Source of the DNA: JACQFV01 sp964593585
GTDB lineage: Bacteria; Zixibacteria; MSB-5A5; WJJR01
NCBI GenBank assembly: GCA_964593585.1
Contig: CAZQIZ010000004.1
Span: 62,001-126,000, forward strand
Reading direction: 5' to 3'
Length of the DNA stretch: 64,000 nt
The notes below the pieces were generated by a model. The model saw nothing but the letters and a program-made list of their open reading frames with translations, did no database searches and was not told where the DNA came from. A program made the position numbers and the translations under genes. The first letter of the stretch is position 1. Each line of letters starts with the position of its first letter. Shown one piece after another: positions 1-8,208 of the stretch.

Positions 1-927
1 GATCGACACCACCGACTTGCGGATCGCATCCGAGATGACCCGGTTGCCCGCAGTCTTGGCCGTGATCTCGAGGGCGTCAAGAATCGAGACACCCGAGGAG
101 AGCAGCGTACCCAACGTCCGGGTGAAGCGCGAAATGGCGCTCTTGCGAATCAGCGTCCCGATCAACGGCGCGCGCAGCATCATCTTGTCGAAGCGCAGGC
201 GCCCCTTGTCGGTCTTAACCCAGTAACGGAAGGCGATGGCGCCGGCGATCAGGCCGCCGAAAATGAACAGGATGTTGCTGCGGAGAAACTCGGAAATACC
301 GAGCACCACCTGGGTGGGCTTCGGCAGTTCGGCGCCGAGTCCGGAGAACATCTTGGCGAACACCGGCACGATGTAGGTGAGCATGGCGAAGGTGACGCCG
401 ACCGCGACGATGACGATGACGGTCGGGTAGACCATCGCGCCGCGCACCTTGCGGATCAGGGCGTCGGCTTTCTCACGGTAGTTGGCCAGACGGACCAGGA
501 TCGTATCCAGCGCGCCACCGATTTCGCCCGCCTCCACCATGTTCACGTAGAGATCGTCGAAGACCTTCTTGTGCTTGCCGAGCGCCTCGGCCAGCGTCGA
601 GCCGGACGAGACTGAGTCCTTCACCTGAGCGATGATCTTGCGCAGCTCGGCCGACTCCATCTGCTTGGACAGAATGTCGAGGCACTGGACCATCGGCAGA
701 CCGGCGCTGATCATCGTCGCAAACTGCCGGGTGAAGCGCGAGATGTGGATCTTCTTGATCCCCGTGCCGAGCTTGATGTGGATTTCGGAGGATTTGCGGT
801 TGACGGAATCGACCGCAATCTTCTTCTGGCGGAGCAGACGGTCGAGTTCCGTCTTGTTGCGGGCCTTCAGTTGCCCCGCCACGACGGTTCCGGCGGCCGT
901 CTTCCCTTTGTACTCAAACAGAGGCAC
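1..927 (-). CDS. pilC: Type IV pilus inner-membrane platform protein PilC (3' end outside window)
   Basis: Inner-membrane platform of the type IV pilus (type II secretion F family), which couples the PilB/PilT motors to pilin assembly. The 309 visible codons cover the N-terminal basic cytoplasmic part, the first F domain with motifs such as SRFTRQFATM and MVEAGEIGGALD, two hydrophobic segments, and the start of the second F domain (SRFTRTLGTLLSSG). The start is a GTG at 927, chosen because GGAGGGG lies just upstream. It overlaps the end of pilT by 14 bases, so the two are translationally coupled. The C-terminal quarter is beyond the left edge. Confidence 0.93.
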   Translation of the reverse strand, partial: MPLFEYKGKTAAGTVVAGQLKARNKTELDRLLRQKKIAVDSVNRKSSEIHIKLGTGIKKIHISRFTRQFATMISAGLPMVQCLDILSKQMESAELRKIIAQVKDSVSSGSTLAEALGKHKKVFDDLYVNMVEAGEIGGALDTILVRLANYREKADALIRKVRGAMVYPTVIVIVAVGVTFAMLTYIVPVFAKMFSGLGAELPKPTQVVLGISEFLRSNILFIFGGLIAGAIAFRYWVKTDKGRLRFDKMMLRAPLIGTLIRKSAISRFTRTLGTLLSSGVSILDALEITAKTAGNRVISDAIRKSVVSI

Positions 928-2029
928 GTTCCCCTCCTAACCCGGCGCGCGCACGGACCGAACCGGTTTCCTTGGCGCGCGCGATGATGTCGTCGAGTTC
1001 CTGCGGGTTCGACGACCGCGCGACCGCGTCACCGTATGTAATCTTCCGCTGGAGGTACAGTTCCGCCAGCGACTGGTTCATGGTCCGCATGCCGTACTTC
1101 TGACCGGCCTGAATCAAACTGTAGATCTGGTGAATCTTGTCGTCGCGGATGGTGGCTCGGATGGCCGGCGTGCAGATCAGGATCTCCATCGCCAGGACGC
1201 GCCCGCCGCCGATCTTCGGAATCAGTTGCTGGGAGACAATCGCCTGCAGCACGAACGAGAGCGCCACACGCACCTGCTCCTGCTGGTTGACCGGGAAGAC
1301 GTCGATGATACGGTTGATCGACTCGGCCGCCGAGTTGGTGTGCAGGGTCGCGAACGCGAGGTGACCGGTCTCCGAAATGCTGAGCGCCGCCTCGACGGTT
1401 TCGAGGTCGCGCATCTCGCCGACGAGAACGACGTCGGGGTCTTCACGCAGGGCGTACTTGAGCGCCGAGGCGAACGACATCGTGTCGGTGTTGACTTCGC
1501 GCTGATTGACGATCGAGGACTGATGCCGATGGAGGTACTCGATCGGGTCCTCCACGGTGATGATGTGCGAGAAGTGCTCGCGGTTGATCTTGTCGATCAA
1601 CGCCGCCAGGGAGGTCGACTTACCCGATCCGGTCGGTCCGGTGATCAGCACCAGGCCGCGCGGCAGATCGGCCAGTTCGGCCACGACTTTCGGTATCCCC
1701 AGCTCGTCGAAGGTGGGGATGCTGAAGGGAATCTGGCGGATGGCGATGGCCACATTGCCGCGCTGGACGAACACGTTGCAGCGGAAGCGGCTGAGATTCT
1801 CGATCCCGAACGACAGATCGAGCTCCCAGGTTTCCTCGAAGCGCTTGCGCTGCTTCTCGTTCATGATGCTGTAGGCCAGCTTCTTGGTCTGCTCGGGCGT
1901 GAGAACGTCCGCGTCCAAACTTTGCAGACGGCCGTCGATGCGCAAACGCGGCGGCGATCCGACCGTCAGGTGCAAGTCGGAGGCGCGGCGTTCGGCCATG
2001 AGCTCCAGCAATTCCCGCAGGGTCATCAT
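914..2029 (-). CDS. pilT: Pilus retraction ATPase PilT
   Basis: Hexameric cytoplasmic ATPase that powers pilus retraction and twitching. At 371 aa it has the normal PilT length. The Walker A motif GPTGSGKST is at residues 131-139, the Asp box EDPIEY near 160, the Walker B region EDPDVVLVGEMRD near 196-208, and the His box ATLHTNSA near 229. Two consecutive ATG codons open the frame and the Shine-Dalgarno is weak, so the first or second Met may be used. It lies between pilB and pilC in one minus-strand operon and overlaps pilC by 14 bases. Confidence 0.96.
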   Translation of the reverse strand: MMTLRELLELMAERRASDLHLTVGSPPRLRIDGRLQSLDADVLTPEQTKKLAYSIMNEKQRKRFEETWELDLSFGIENLSRFRCNVFVQRGNVAIAIRQIPFSIPTFDELGIPKVVAELADLPRGLVLITGPTGSGKSTSLAALIDKINREHFSHIITVEDPIEYLHRHQSSIVNQREVNTDTMSFASALKYALREDPDVVLVGEMRDLETVEAALSISETGHLAFATLHTNSAAESINRIIDVFPVNQQEQVRVALSFVLQAIVSQQLIPKIGGGRVLAMEILICTPAIRATIRDDKIHQIYSLIQAGQKYGMRTMNQSLAELYLQRKITYGDAVARSSNPQELDDIIARAKETGSVRARAGLGGERASV

Positions 2030-2120
2030 AGTCTGTATTCTCTCTGTTTCCGGCGGCGCCGGCCGCCCATCGGCACCTCTTTACGAGTATCGGCGGCGAG
2101 CGCCGCGTTCTTGACGGCGA

Positions 2121-3821
2121 TTACGCCGACTCGGCAAGTACCTGCTCGAGCGGGATTTCGCCCCTTTTCATCTTTTCAATGGCCGCCATGCGCAGAGTCT
2201 GCATGCCTTCCGCGATGGCTTGCTGGCGGATTTCCTCCGAACTGGCGCCGTCGAGAATCATGCGCTCGATCTTCCCGGAGATCGGCATGACCTCGAAAAT
2301 ACCGGTGCGTCCGGCCAGGCCGGTGTTGCCGCACTCGCCGCAGCCGCGCCCGACGAAGATGCGCAACCCCTTGCTTTCTTCTTCGGACATGTTAAGCGCG
2401 GCCAGATGCTCGGGCTCGACCGGGATCTCCTCTCGGCAGGCGCTGCACAGTTTCCGCGTCATGCGCTGCGCCATGATCAACTTGGTGGCGGAGGCGACCA
2501 GGTAAGCCGGCACCCCCATGTCGACGAGACGGTGGATGGTGGAGGCCGAGTCATTGGTGTGCAGGGTCGAAAACACCAGATGTCCGGTAAGGGCCGCGCG
2601 GATGGCGATTTCCGCCGTTTCGCCGTCGCGAATCTCACCGACCATCACAATGTCCGGGTCTTGGCGCAAGAACGAGCGGAGGGCCGCGGCGAAGGTCAAT
2701 CCGATATCGGTGCGCACGAGCACCTGATTAATCCCCTCGAAGTTGAACTCGACCGGGTCCTCGGCGGTCATGATGTTGACATCGGGGCTGTTGAGCGTCT
2801 TGAGGGCCGAATACAGCGTCGTCGTCTTGCCCGAACCGGTCGGGCCGGTGACGAGAATCATGCCGTACGGCAACTCGATCGCCCGGCGGAAGTTGTTCAG
2901 GGCGACCTCGGGGAATCCCAGTTTGGTCAGATCGGTGCGCAGCGCCTCGGGGTCGAGGATACGCATCACGACCTTTTCGCCAAAGATGGTGGGCAGGACC
3001 GAGACGCGCAGGTCGATGGCACGGTTGCGCATCTTGACCTTGATGCGGCCGTCCTGCGGCAGCCGGCGCTCGGAAATGTCCAGATCGGCCATGATCTTGA
3101 TGCGCGAGACGATGGCGGCCCGGTACTTGAACGGCAACGGCGGCGTCTCGCGCAACTGGCCGTCGACACGGTAACGCACCCGCAGGACTTTCTCGTAGGT
3201 TTCGATGTGAATATCCGACGCGCCGCGGGTGATGGCGTCCATGATGATTTTGTCGACCAGTCGGACGAGCGGCTTGTCCTGCACCTGGGATTGCAGGTCC
3301 AGATCGTTGACCTGATCCTCGGTGTCGATGACTTCGAGTTCGCTGCCTTCCTCGAGGCCCTTGATCAGGTCGTTGATGCCGGCGGCATCGGCGTAGTATT
3401 GCTCGATGGCGCGGGCGATGGCGCGCTCGGGCGAGATGACCGGCTGGATCGAGCAGCCGGTGATGAACTTGATAGCGTCGAGAACGTAGATGTTGTGCGG
3501 ATCGGAAATGGCCACAACCAGCGTCTTGTTGACGCGCGAGACCGCGATGACGTTGAAGCGGCGGGCGATGTCCAACGGAATGAGATTGACGACCTCGGGG
3601 TCCAACTCGACATCGGACAGACGCAGGGCGCCGATGTTGAGCTGGCGGCCGATGAAGTGGGTCAGCTCGTCCTCGTCGGCGATGGCGCCGATGCGGACGA
3701 GAATGTCGGAGAACTTCTCGTTGGTCTCGCGCTGCTGCTTGACGGCGGCCTCGAGTTGCTCGGGAGTGATCCGCCCAGCCTGCACCAGCATGTGTCCCAG
3801 TTCCTGCGACACGTCAGTCAC
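2121..3821 (-). CDS. pilB: Pilus extension ATPase PilB
   Basis: Assembly ATPase that drives pilus extension. The 566-aa product has an N-terminal MshEN-type domain (about 1-150, possible c-di-GMP binding), a linker, then the GspE/PilB core with Walker A GPTGSGKTT at 326-334 and a downstream DPDIVMVGEIRDGETA Walker B segment. A four-cysteine zinc site (LCSAC and CGEC knuckles) in the C-terminal third is typical of PilB and absent from PilT. It is in the same operon as pilT and the upstream roadblock/MglA genes, with gaps of about 90 bases either side. Confidence 0.96.
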   Translation of the reverse strand: MTDVSQELGHMLVQAGRITPEQLEAAVKQQRETNEKFSDILVRIGAIADEDELTHFIGRQLNIGALRLSDVELDPEVVNLIPLDIARRFNVIAVSRVNKTLVVAISDPHNIYVLDAIKFITGCSIQPVISPERAIARAIEQYYADAAGINDLIKGLEEGSELEVIDTEDQVNDLDLQSQVQDKPLVRLVDKIIMDAITRGASDIHIETYEKVLRVRYRVDGQLRETPPLPFKYRAAIVSRIKIMADLDISERRLPQDGRIKVKMRNRAIDLRVSVLPTIFGEKVVMRILDPEALRTDLTKLGFPEVALNNFRRAIELPYGMILVTGPTGSGKTTTLYSALKTLNSPDVNIMTAEDPVEFNFEGINQVLVRTDIGLTFAAALRSFLRQDPDIVMVGEIRDGETAEIAIRAALTGHLVFSTLHTNDSASTIHRLVDMGVPAYLVASATKLIMAQRMTRKLCSACREEIPVEPEHLAALNMSEEESKGLRIFVGRGCGECGNTGLAGRTGIFEVMPISGKIERMILDGASSEEIRQQAIAEGMQTLRMAAIEKMKRGEIPLEQVLAESA

Positions 3822-3915
3822 CGTCCGTGGTCGTTGGAGTCATCGTGGTGGGCCGGCATTCGACCGACCGTGTTCTCAATTTGTGCGTTCCCCGTCCCTG
3901 CGGGAGCTCGCGCTC

Positions 3916-4392
3916 CTACTCCGTGAACATGCTGTCGATGCGCTCGTCAGCGCTGGCGGTGAAATCCGCCGACAAATCCGCCTGCGCATTGGCGGCCATC
4001 GTGGTCAGTTCCTTGAGCCGGTCGGCCGTCTCCTTCGCGTACAGGCGCACCATGCCGATGGTCGTGCGGTCATCGAAGACGATCGCGAGGATGCAGCGAT
4101 CGCCGACCAGGCAGATGTGAATGTGGTCGCGCACACCCTGGTGGAAGAGCACGGAGAATTCCGGTTCGCCCACCAGCCGGGCAATCTCGCGGGTCGAGGC
4201 AAAACTGCCCGCCATCAGCGCCGCCAGCGCGGTGGTGTCCAGCGACTGGGTGAACCCCTGGCGCGTGATGAGATGGCCGTCCTTGTCCGCCAGAATGGCG
4301 CACTTGGCCTCGGCCTTCTTCAGCAGGCGCAACATGGCCGCGTTGATGCGGTCGATCTGCTCTTCATATAGGACAAAGGTTCCCGATGACAT
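3916..4392 (-). CDS. Roadblock/LC7 domain protein
   Basis: A 158-aa cytosolic protein with the alternating alpha/beta pattern of the roadblock/LC7 fold (AILADKDGHLITRQGF, then a strand-rich core with HIHICLVGDRCILAIVF) and a C-terminal acidic helix. Proteins of this fold bind and regulate Ras-like GTPases of the MglA type. It sits 12 bases after the MglA-like gene and 94 bases before pilB, which suggests a regulator linking the GTPase to the pilus motors. The exact role cannot be read from sequence, and the fold call comes from pattern recognition. Confidence 0.8.
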   Translation of the reverse strand: MSSGTFVLYEEQIDRINAAMLRLLKKAEAKCAILADKDGHLITRQGFTQSLDTTALAALMAGSFASTREIARLVGEPEFSVLFHQGVRDHIHICLVGDRCILAIVFDDRTTIGMVRLYAKETADRLKELTTMAANAQADLSADFTASADERIDSMFTE

Positions 4393-4404
4393 CCAAGACC
4401 TCCT

Positions 4405-5367
4405 CTAACGTCCAAACAGCCAGCCAAACAGACGATCGAACAGTGAACGATGACGGTGGCGAATGCGCATACTCTTCTGGGCTGAAATGATCGGGGCGTG
4501 TCCGCGCGACGTCGGATTCGCCGGTGTGACGCCGCTGGCGCCCGCGCGAATTGGGCCTGAGGCGGTGGCCGGGACTGAGGGTGTCGCGGGTTCCGGATGC
4601 ACCGCGATGGTCGGCTCCTGCACCGCCACGGTCGGCAACTCCACGCGGCCGGTCTTCCAGGCGTCCGCGGGCGTCGATTGCGGCAGCCGCGACACCGGAC
4701 CGGAGGACGCCAGCACATCAATAGACGGCTCCGGCGGCGTCACCAACCCTTCGGCACGGGGCGCCGGGGCCGACTGGCCCGACGTGCGACGCTTGGTATC
4801 TTCCAGCACGAGCTTCGTGATGCGCTTCATCGTGTCGAAGACACCCAGACCCTTGACCGCACTGGCCTCCGTATAGGGACGGCCCTCGGGGTTGAGAGTC
4901 TTTTCCAATTCCTCGATGGTGGCGATGTCCGGCAGATCGCGCTTGTTGTATTGGAAGACGACCGGGATCGTCGCCGGGTCGATGTCGTTTTCGCGCAGAT
5001 TCTCAAACATGTTGGCCAGGGACTCGATGTTCTCGTCCATCTTGGCCTTCTGCGAGTCGGCGACGAAGACGATGCCGTCGACGCCGCGCAACACCAGCTT
5101 GCGGGTGGCGTTGTAGAACACCTGCCCGGGGACGGTGTACAGCTGGAACTTTGTGGAGAACCCTCCGATGTCGCCCACATGGATGGGCAGGAAATCGAAG
5201 TAGAGGGTTCGGTCGGCCTCGGTGGCCAGGCTGATCAGGTCGCCGCGGGACTTGGCCGGGACTCGGTCGTGTACGTACTGCAGATTGGTCGTCTTGCCCG
5301 ACAGACCGGGGCCATAATAGACAATCTTGCAGCTGATCTCGCGGAAGGCGTAGTTGATTGAAACCAT
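4405..5367 (-). CDS. mglA: MglA-like small GTPase with long C-terminal tail
   Basis: Ras-like GTPase of the MglA family that sets cell polarity and pilus activity. The P-loop GPGLSGKTT is at residues 19-27; the switch region contains DFLPIHVGDIGG and TVPGQVFYNATR; the base-specificity motif is QYNKRDLP. ATG 5367 is chosen because AAGGAG precedes it and the family starts here (MVSINYAFREI); a longer open frame upstream is spurious. The family usually ends near residue 195. This one continues with about 125 Pro/Ala/Thr-rich, probably disordered residues and ends in a short basic-aromatic stretch (RHRSLFDRLFGWLFGR) that could bind membrane. Confidence 0.92.
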   Translation of the reverse strand: MVSINYAFREISCKIVYYGPGLSGKTTNLQYVHDRVPAKSRGDLISLATEADRTLYFDFLPIHVGDIGGFSTKFQLYTVPGQVFYNATRKLVLRGVDGIVFVADSQKAKMDENIESLANMFENLRENDIDPATIPVVFQYNKRDLPDIATIEELEKTLNPEGRPYTEASAVKGLGVFDTMKRITKLVLEDTKRRTSGQSAPAPRAEGLVTPPEPSIDVLASSGPVSRLPQSTPADAWKTGRVELPTVAVQEPTIAVHPEPATPSVPATASGPIRAGASGVTPANPTSRGHAPIISAQKSMRIRHRHRSLFDRLFGWLFGR

Positions 5368-5413
5368 AACTCCTTCGTCTCTCCGTCCACCGTGGGGGGG
5401 TGGCTGGCTCCTG

Positions 5414-5752
5414 TTAGAGGCGCGACAGGGCGCCGATCGTGTTCCGGATCTCCAGGCGCACCAATCCGATGTTGACCCGCGGTTCGGTGGTGACCACCAG
5501 CGTGCCGATGCCGGCATCGGTCAGGAAAATCTTCTGATTGTCGGCTTCGACGGTGATCTGGGCGAAATCGTGTCCGCCGAGTTCGGACATCGAGCGGCGC
5601 ACGGTGGCCGCGATCGAGGAGGCCAGCGCGCCGAGGGTGTCGTCATCGGTCTTTTCGTCGAGATCCGCGGCGATGACGATCCCGTCATGGCCAACCAGCA
5701 TGCTGCCGGTCACGCCCATGGTCTTGTTCAGTTCCGCCAACTGTTCATACAT
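5414..5752 (-). CDS. MglB-like roadblock protein
   Basis: A 112-aa roadblock/LC7 protein, the size of MglB, the GTPase-activating partner of MglA. It has the roadblock core (GSMLVGHDGIVIAADL, DDTLGALASSIAATVRRS, QKIFLTDAGIGTLVV). It lies directly upstream of the MglA-like gene in the same operon (46-base gap) and overlaps the preceding membrane-protein gene by 8 bases. Neighbour and size support the MglB role; catalytic activity is inferred. Confidence 0.85.
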   Translation of the reverse strand: MYEQLAELNKTMGVTGSMLVGHDGIVIAADLDEKTDDDTLGALASSIAATVRRSMSELGGHDFAQITVEADNQKIFLTDAGIGTLVVTTEPRVNIGLVRLEIRNTIGALSRL

Positions 5753-6692
5753 ATTCGGCCTCCCCGGCGGCGACCAGTCGGCCGCTTTCCGCCTGCAAGT
5801 GTCGGTCGATCATCTCCCGCGCACGGGTGATGCGCACATTGATCAATTCATCGGTGTCGGGCTCGGTCAGGACACCGAGCCAGAAATCACGGACCGCCTC
5901 CACGACCAGGCGTCCGCGGTCGGTGCAGATTTCCACGCGATCCGGATGGCAGGGATCGCCGCCAGCCGACAGCCGGCGCTTGTGAAACTCCATCATTTCC
6001 ACGCTGACCGGCGCCCAGAAGTCGGCATCGCCGGTGTATTGCTGCCGCTGCCAAACGGCCAGGGGCAGGCCTTCGCTGTCGGCGATCCAGCAGAGGCGCA
6101 CGCCGGAATACTCGCCAACGTACGACACCGCATCATCAAAGCTGGGCTCGTGCGTCATGCCGGCGCCGGACATCGCCACCCGCGACGCCGAAGCGCGCGC
6201 CGGCGCCGCAGCGCCAAACGCAGGCGCGATGAATGTCGAGCGGACCGCGGCAGGACGCGCGGCGCGCGGCGTCGGCCGCGTCGACATCAATTGTTCCCAG
6301 AGCGGGCTGGTCATAATCGGCGCGATCAAGACCTGCGGAATCAGTCCCAGTGGATACGACCACATCATTTCCGGGACGGTCTGCCCTAGTGGCAGGCCGT
6401 GTGTCCAACTAACCGCGCATCCGGAAACCGCGCCCACGATCAGACGTGTCACCACGGTGAATCCGGCGGCGACGACGCGGGTGGAGATTCCCATGCGATC
6501 CGTGGCGATGCTGAAGACGGCGATGTAGAAGGCCCACTCGAGCAACCCGACGGCCGGATTGAGATCCAGCGCGGGGAATCCGAACCGGCGCGGGTAGACC
6601 AGGACGGGAAGCAGAATCAGTCCTGCGACAAACAAGCCCATCCGCCGCAGCGCCAGCGTGATCGAACGATCGCGTGCATGCATTCGTGTCAT
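5745..6692 (-). CDS. Unrecognised membrane protein with soluble C-terminal domain
   Basis: About 315 aa. Four hydrophobic stretches occupy roughly residues 10-130 (for example LFVAGLILLPVLVY and LEWAFYIAVFSIA), followed by an Ala/Pro/Arg-rich linker and a soluble domain of about 140 aa (SYVGEYSGVRLCWIADSEG onward) whose strand-helix pattern resembles a roadblock fold. ATG 6692 is preferred because GAGG lies six bases upstream; a GTG at 6704 overlapping the previous stop (GTGA) is an alternative. It overlaps the MglB-like gene. Function is unknown; position suggests a membrane anchor for the MglA/MglB switch. Confidence 0.7.
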   Translation of the reverse strand: MTRMHARDRSITLALRRMGLFVAGLILLPVLVYPRRFGFPALDLNPAVGLLEWAFYIAVFSIATDRMGISTRVVAAGFTVVTRLIVGAVSGCAVSWTHGLPLGQTVPEMMWSYPLGLIPQVLIAPIMTSPLWEQLMSTRPTPRAARPAAVRSTFIAPAFGAAAPARASASRVAMSGAGMTHEPSFDDAVSYVGEYSGVRLCWIADSEGLPLAVWQRQQYTGDADFWAPVSVEMMEFHKRRLSAGGDPCHPDRVEICTDRGRLVVEAVRDFWLGVLTEPDTDELINVRITRAREMIDRHLQAESGRLVAAGEAEYV

Positions 6693-6700
6693 TGTCGTCC

Positions 6701-7582
6701 TCACCTGACCGTCTCTGTGGGATGAAGGCGTTCGGCGCCGTCGAGCGCCTGTTGCCGCGTGGCGCCAAAGGCGAATCCACGCTCACCCGCCAGCCCGATG
6801 ACGCAACCAGCCATCCGGCGGCACCACCATTCGCGTTCGGCCTGTTCCACCCGCAGCTCGCAAAGGTGCCCGCGGCCCTGAGCGCGGCAGTCGGCGTCCA
6901 CGGCGGCGAACAGAGCCGCGCACACGCCCACCACATCCACGCCATCGAGGCCCCGCCCGTGCTCGGCGATGACGGCGAAGGGCATCGTTTCGCCCTCCGA
7001 CAACGAGATGGCAAAGGCCTTGAGCACATGCGGACGGGCGGCCAATTGCGCTGCCCACGTCGGCCAATCGAACGATTCGGAGGTCACTGTCTCGGCGGGC
7101 GCGGTCGTGACATTCGGTTCCCCGCGCTCGAATTGATCCGACTCGGCTGCGCGCTCTGGCGCGGCGGTGACTTCGCGCAATTGCAGGAAGAGTTCGCGCA
7201 GCGCCGGATTGCCGCGATCGGTTGAGCGCAGGCGATCCAGAATGGCGCGGGCGCCGGGGACATCGCGCATACCGATGCGGATTTCGGCCTCGAGGTATTC
7301 GGAGGCGCGGCTGACGCCCTCGGCAGCCTCACAGCGCTTCAACGATTCCAGAGCGGCGGCATGCATGCCCTGGTGGAGGAAGAGCTTGGCCATCACCAGG
7401 TGCGCCGGGCCATAGTCGGGATGGTGCTTCAGACCGCCCTTGCAGACCGCAAAGGCCCGTCCGAATTCACCGCGTTTGCGATACGCTTCGGCCAGTGCGG
7501 CAAACACCTGTGAATGCGGATTATCCGCCAGGATGGCCAGGCACTTCTCGATGCGTTCGTCCAATTGCGCCACGCTGAGCAT
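6701..7582 (-). CDS. TPR protein with possible roadblock-like C-terminus
   Basis: First gene of the polarity/pilus cluster. The N-terminal half has TPR-type helical repeats (VFAALAEAYRKRGEFGRAFA, AHLVMAKLFLHQGMHAAAL, SEYLEAEIRIGMRDVPGAR). After a linker, residues from about 190 form an alpha/beta domain (HVLKAFAISLSEGETMPFAV) that may be another roadblock relative. ATG 7582 is chosen because GAGGG sits five bases upstream; ATG 7594 and a GTG at 7648 also open the frame. The stop overlaps the next gene's possible GTG. No specific function can be assigned. Confidence 0.68.
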   Translation of the reverse strand: MLSVAQLDERIEKCLAILADNPHSQVFAALAEAYRKRGEFGRAFAVCKGGLKHHPDYGPAHLVMAKLFLHQGMHAAALESLKRCEAAEGVSRASEYLEAEIRIGMRDVPGARAILDRLRSTDRGNPALRELFLQLREVTAAPERAAESDQFERGEPNVTTAPAETVTSESFDWPTWAAQLAARPHVLKAFAISLSEGETMPFAVIAEHGRGLDGVDVVGVCAALFAAVDADCRAQGRGHLCELRVEQAEREWWCRRMAGCVIGLAGERGFAFGATRQQALDGAERLHPTETVR

Positions 7583-7769
7583 GCTTGCCCTCATGTGATA
7601 CAGCACGTCACAGTCCCGCCCCAATGCCCTGGCGGGGATGTCGGCCATAGGACACTAATTGATATCGACTTGGACGGCGTTGGACTTAACCCTGGCGGCG
7701 GCGGCAAATGCGGTGAATTTCTGTGCGCCAGGCGCTGGATCCTGTAAACCCACTTTCGTGGTGTGGGGA

Positions 7770-7811
7770 AAATCCCACAGCCGAAGGGATCGCGTCCCTC
7801 CGGCTGTGGGG
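7770..7811 (-). terminator. Intrinsic terminator
   Basis: A 10-bp perfect arm (CCCACAGCCG with CGGCTGTGGG) is extended by a further GGGA/TCCC stem around a 5-base loop. On the minus strand it is followed by TTTT. It ends the transcript of the comEC-DUF4388-membrane protein genes and separates it from the pilus cluster. Confidence 0.8.
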
Positions 7812-7820
7812 CATCGTGGA

Positions 7821-8204
7821 TTACGCCATGATCTTGCGCAGTTGATTAATGCCAACGAAAAGCAGAAGCAGCGACACCACACGCAGGGCATCGACCCAGA
7901 TCGTTGTCAACGGCAGGAATCCCATTTGCCCGGCAAAGAGCATCGCCTGACCAGCAGCAAAGACCAACAGCCCGGCGAAGACCCACAACCAGCCTTGGGC
8001 GACACGTCCGCCGCGAATCGCCGTGTGCAACTTCAACGCCGCCAGCACACAGCCCAACGCCACGAGCAAGGCGACCGCCTGCAGGACCATCGATCCCTGC
8101 GAGGCGCCGGCCGCCGTGGTCTCGCCGGCCGTGTCGGCCAGCGCGGTCGCGGAGGCGGCCAGCAGGCCGGACACTGTCAACAACATGAGGCGCAACTGCT
8201 TCAT
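7821..8204 (-). CDS. Small membrane protein with signal peptide
   Basis: A 127-aa protein with a cleavable-looking signal sequence (MKQLRLMLLTVSGLLAASA, cleavage near ALADT) and three further hydrophobic helices (about 40-60, 70-92 and 100-120). No family was recognised. It begins four bases after the DUF4388 gene and is followed by a strong terminator, so it is the last gene of that operon. Confidence 0.7.
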   Translation of the reverse strand: MKQLRLMLLTVSGLLAASATALADTAGETTAAGASQGSMVLQAVALLVALGCVLAALKLHTAIRGGRVAQGWLWVFAGLLVFAAGQAMLFAGQMGFLPLTTIWVDALRVVSLLLLFVGINQLRKIMA

Positions 8205-8208
8205 GGCA

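Noticed and set aside
2220..3926. A 568-codon plus-strand open frame opposite pilB
   Set aside because: It mirrors pilB codons in a GC-rich genome, has no recognisable domain and no ribosome-binding site; the same applies to other long antisense frames (for example opposite rsmB, DUF4175 and secD).
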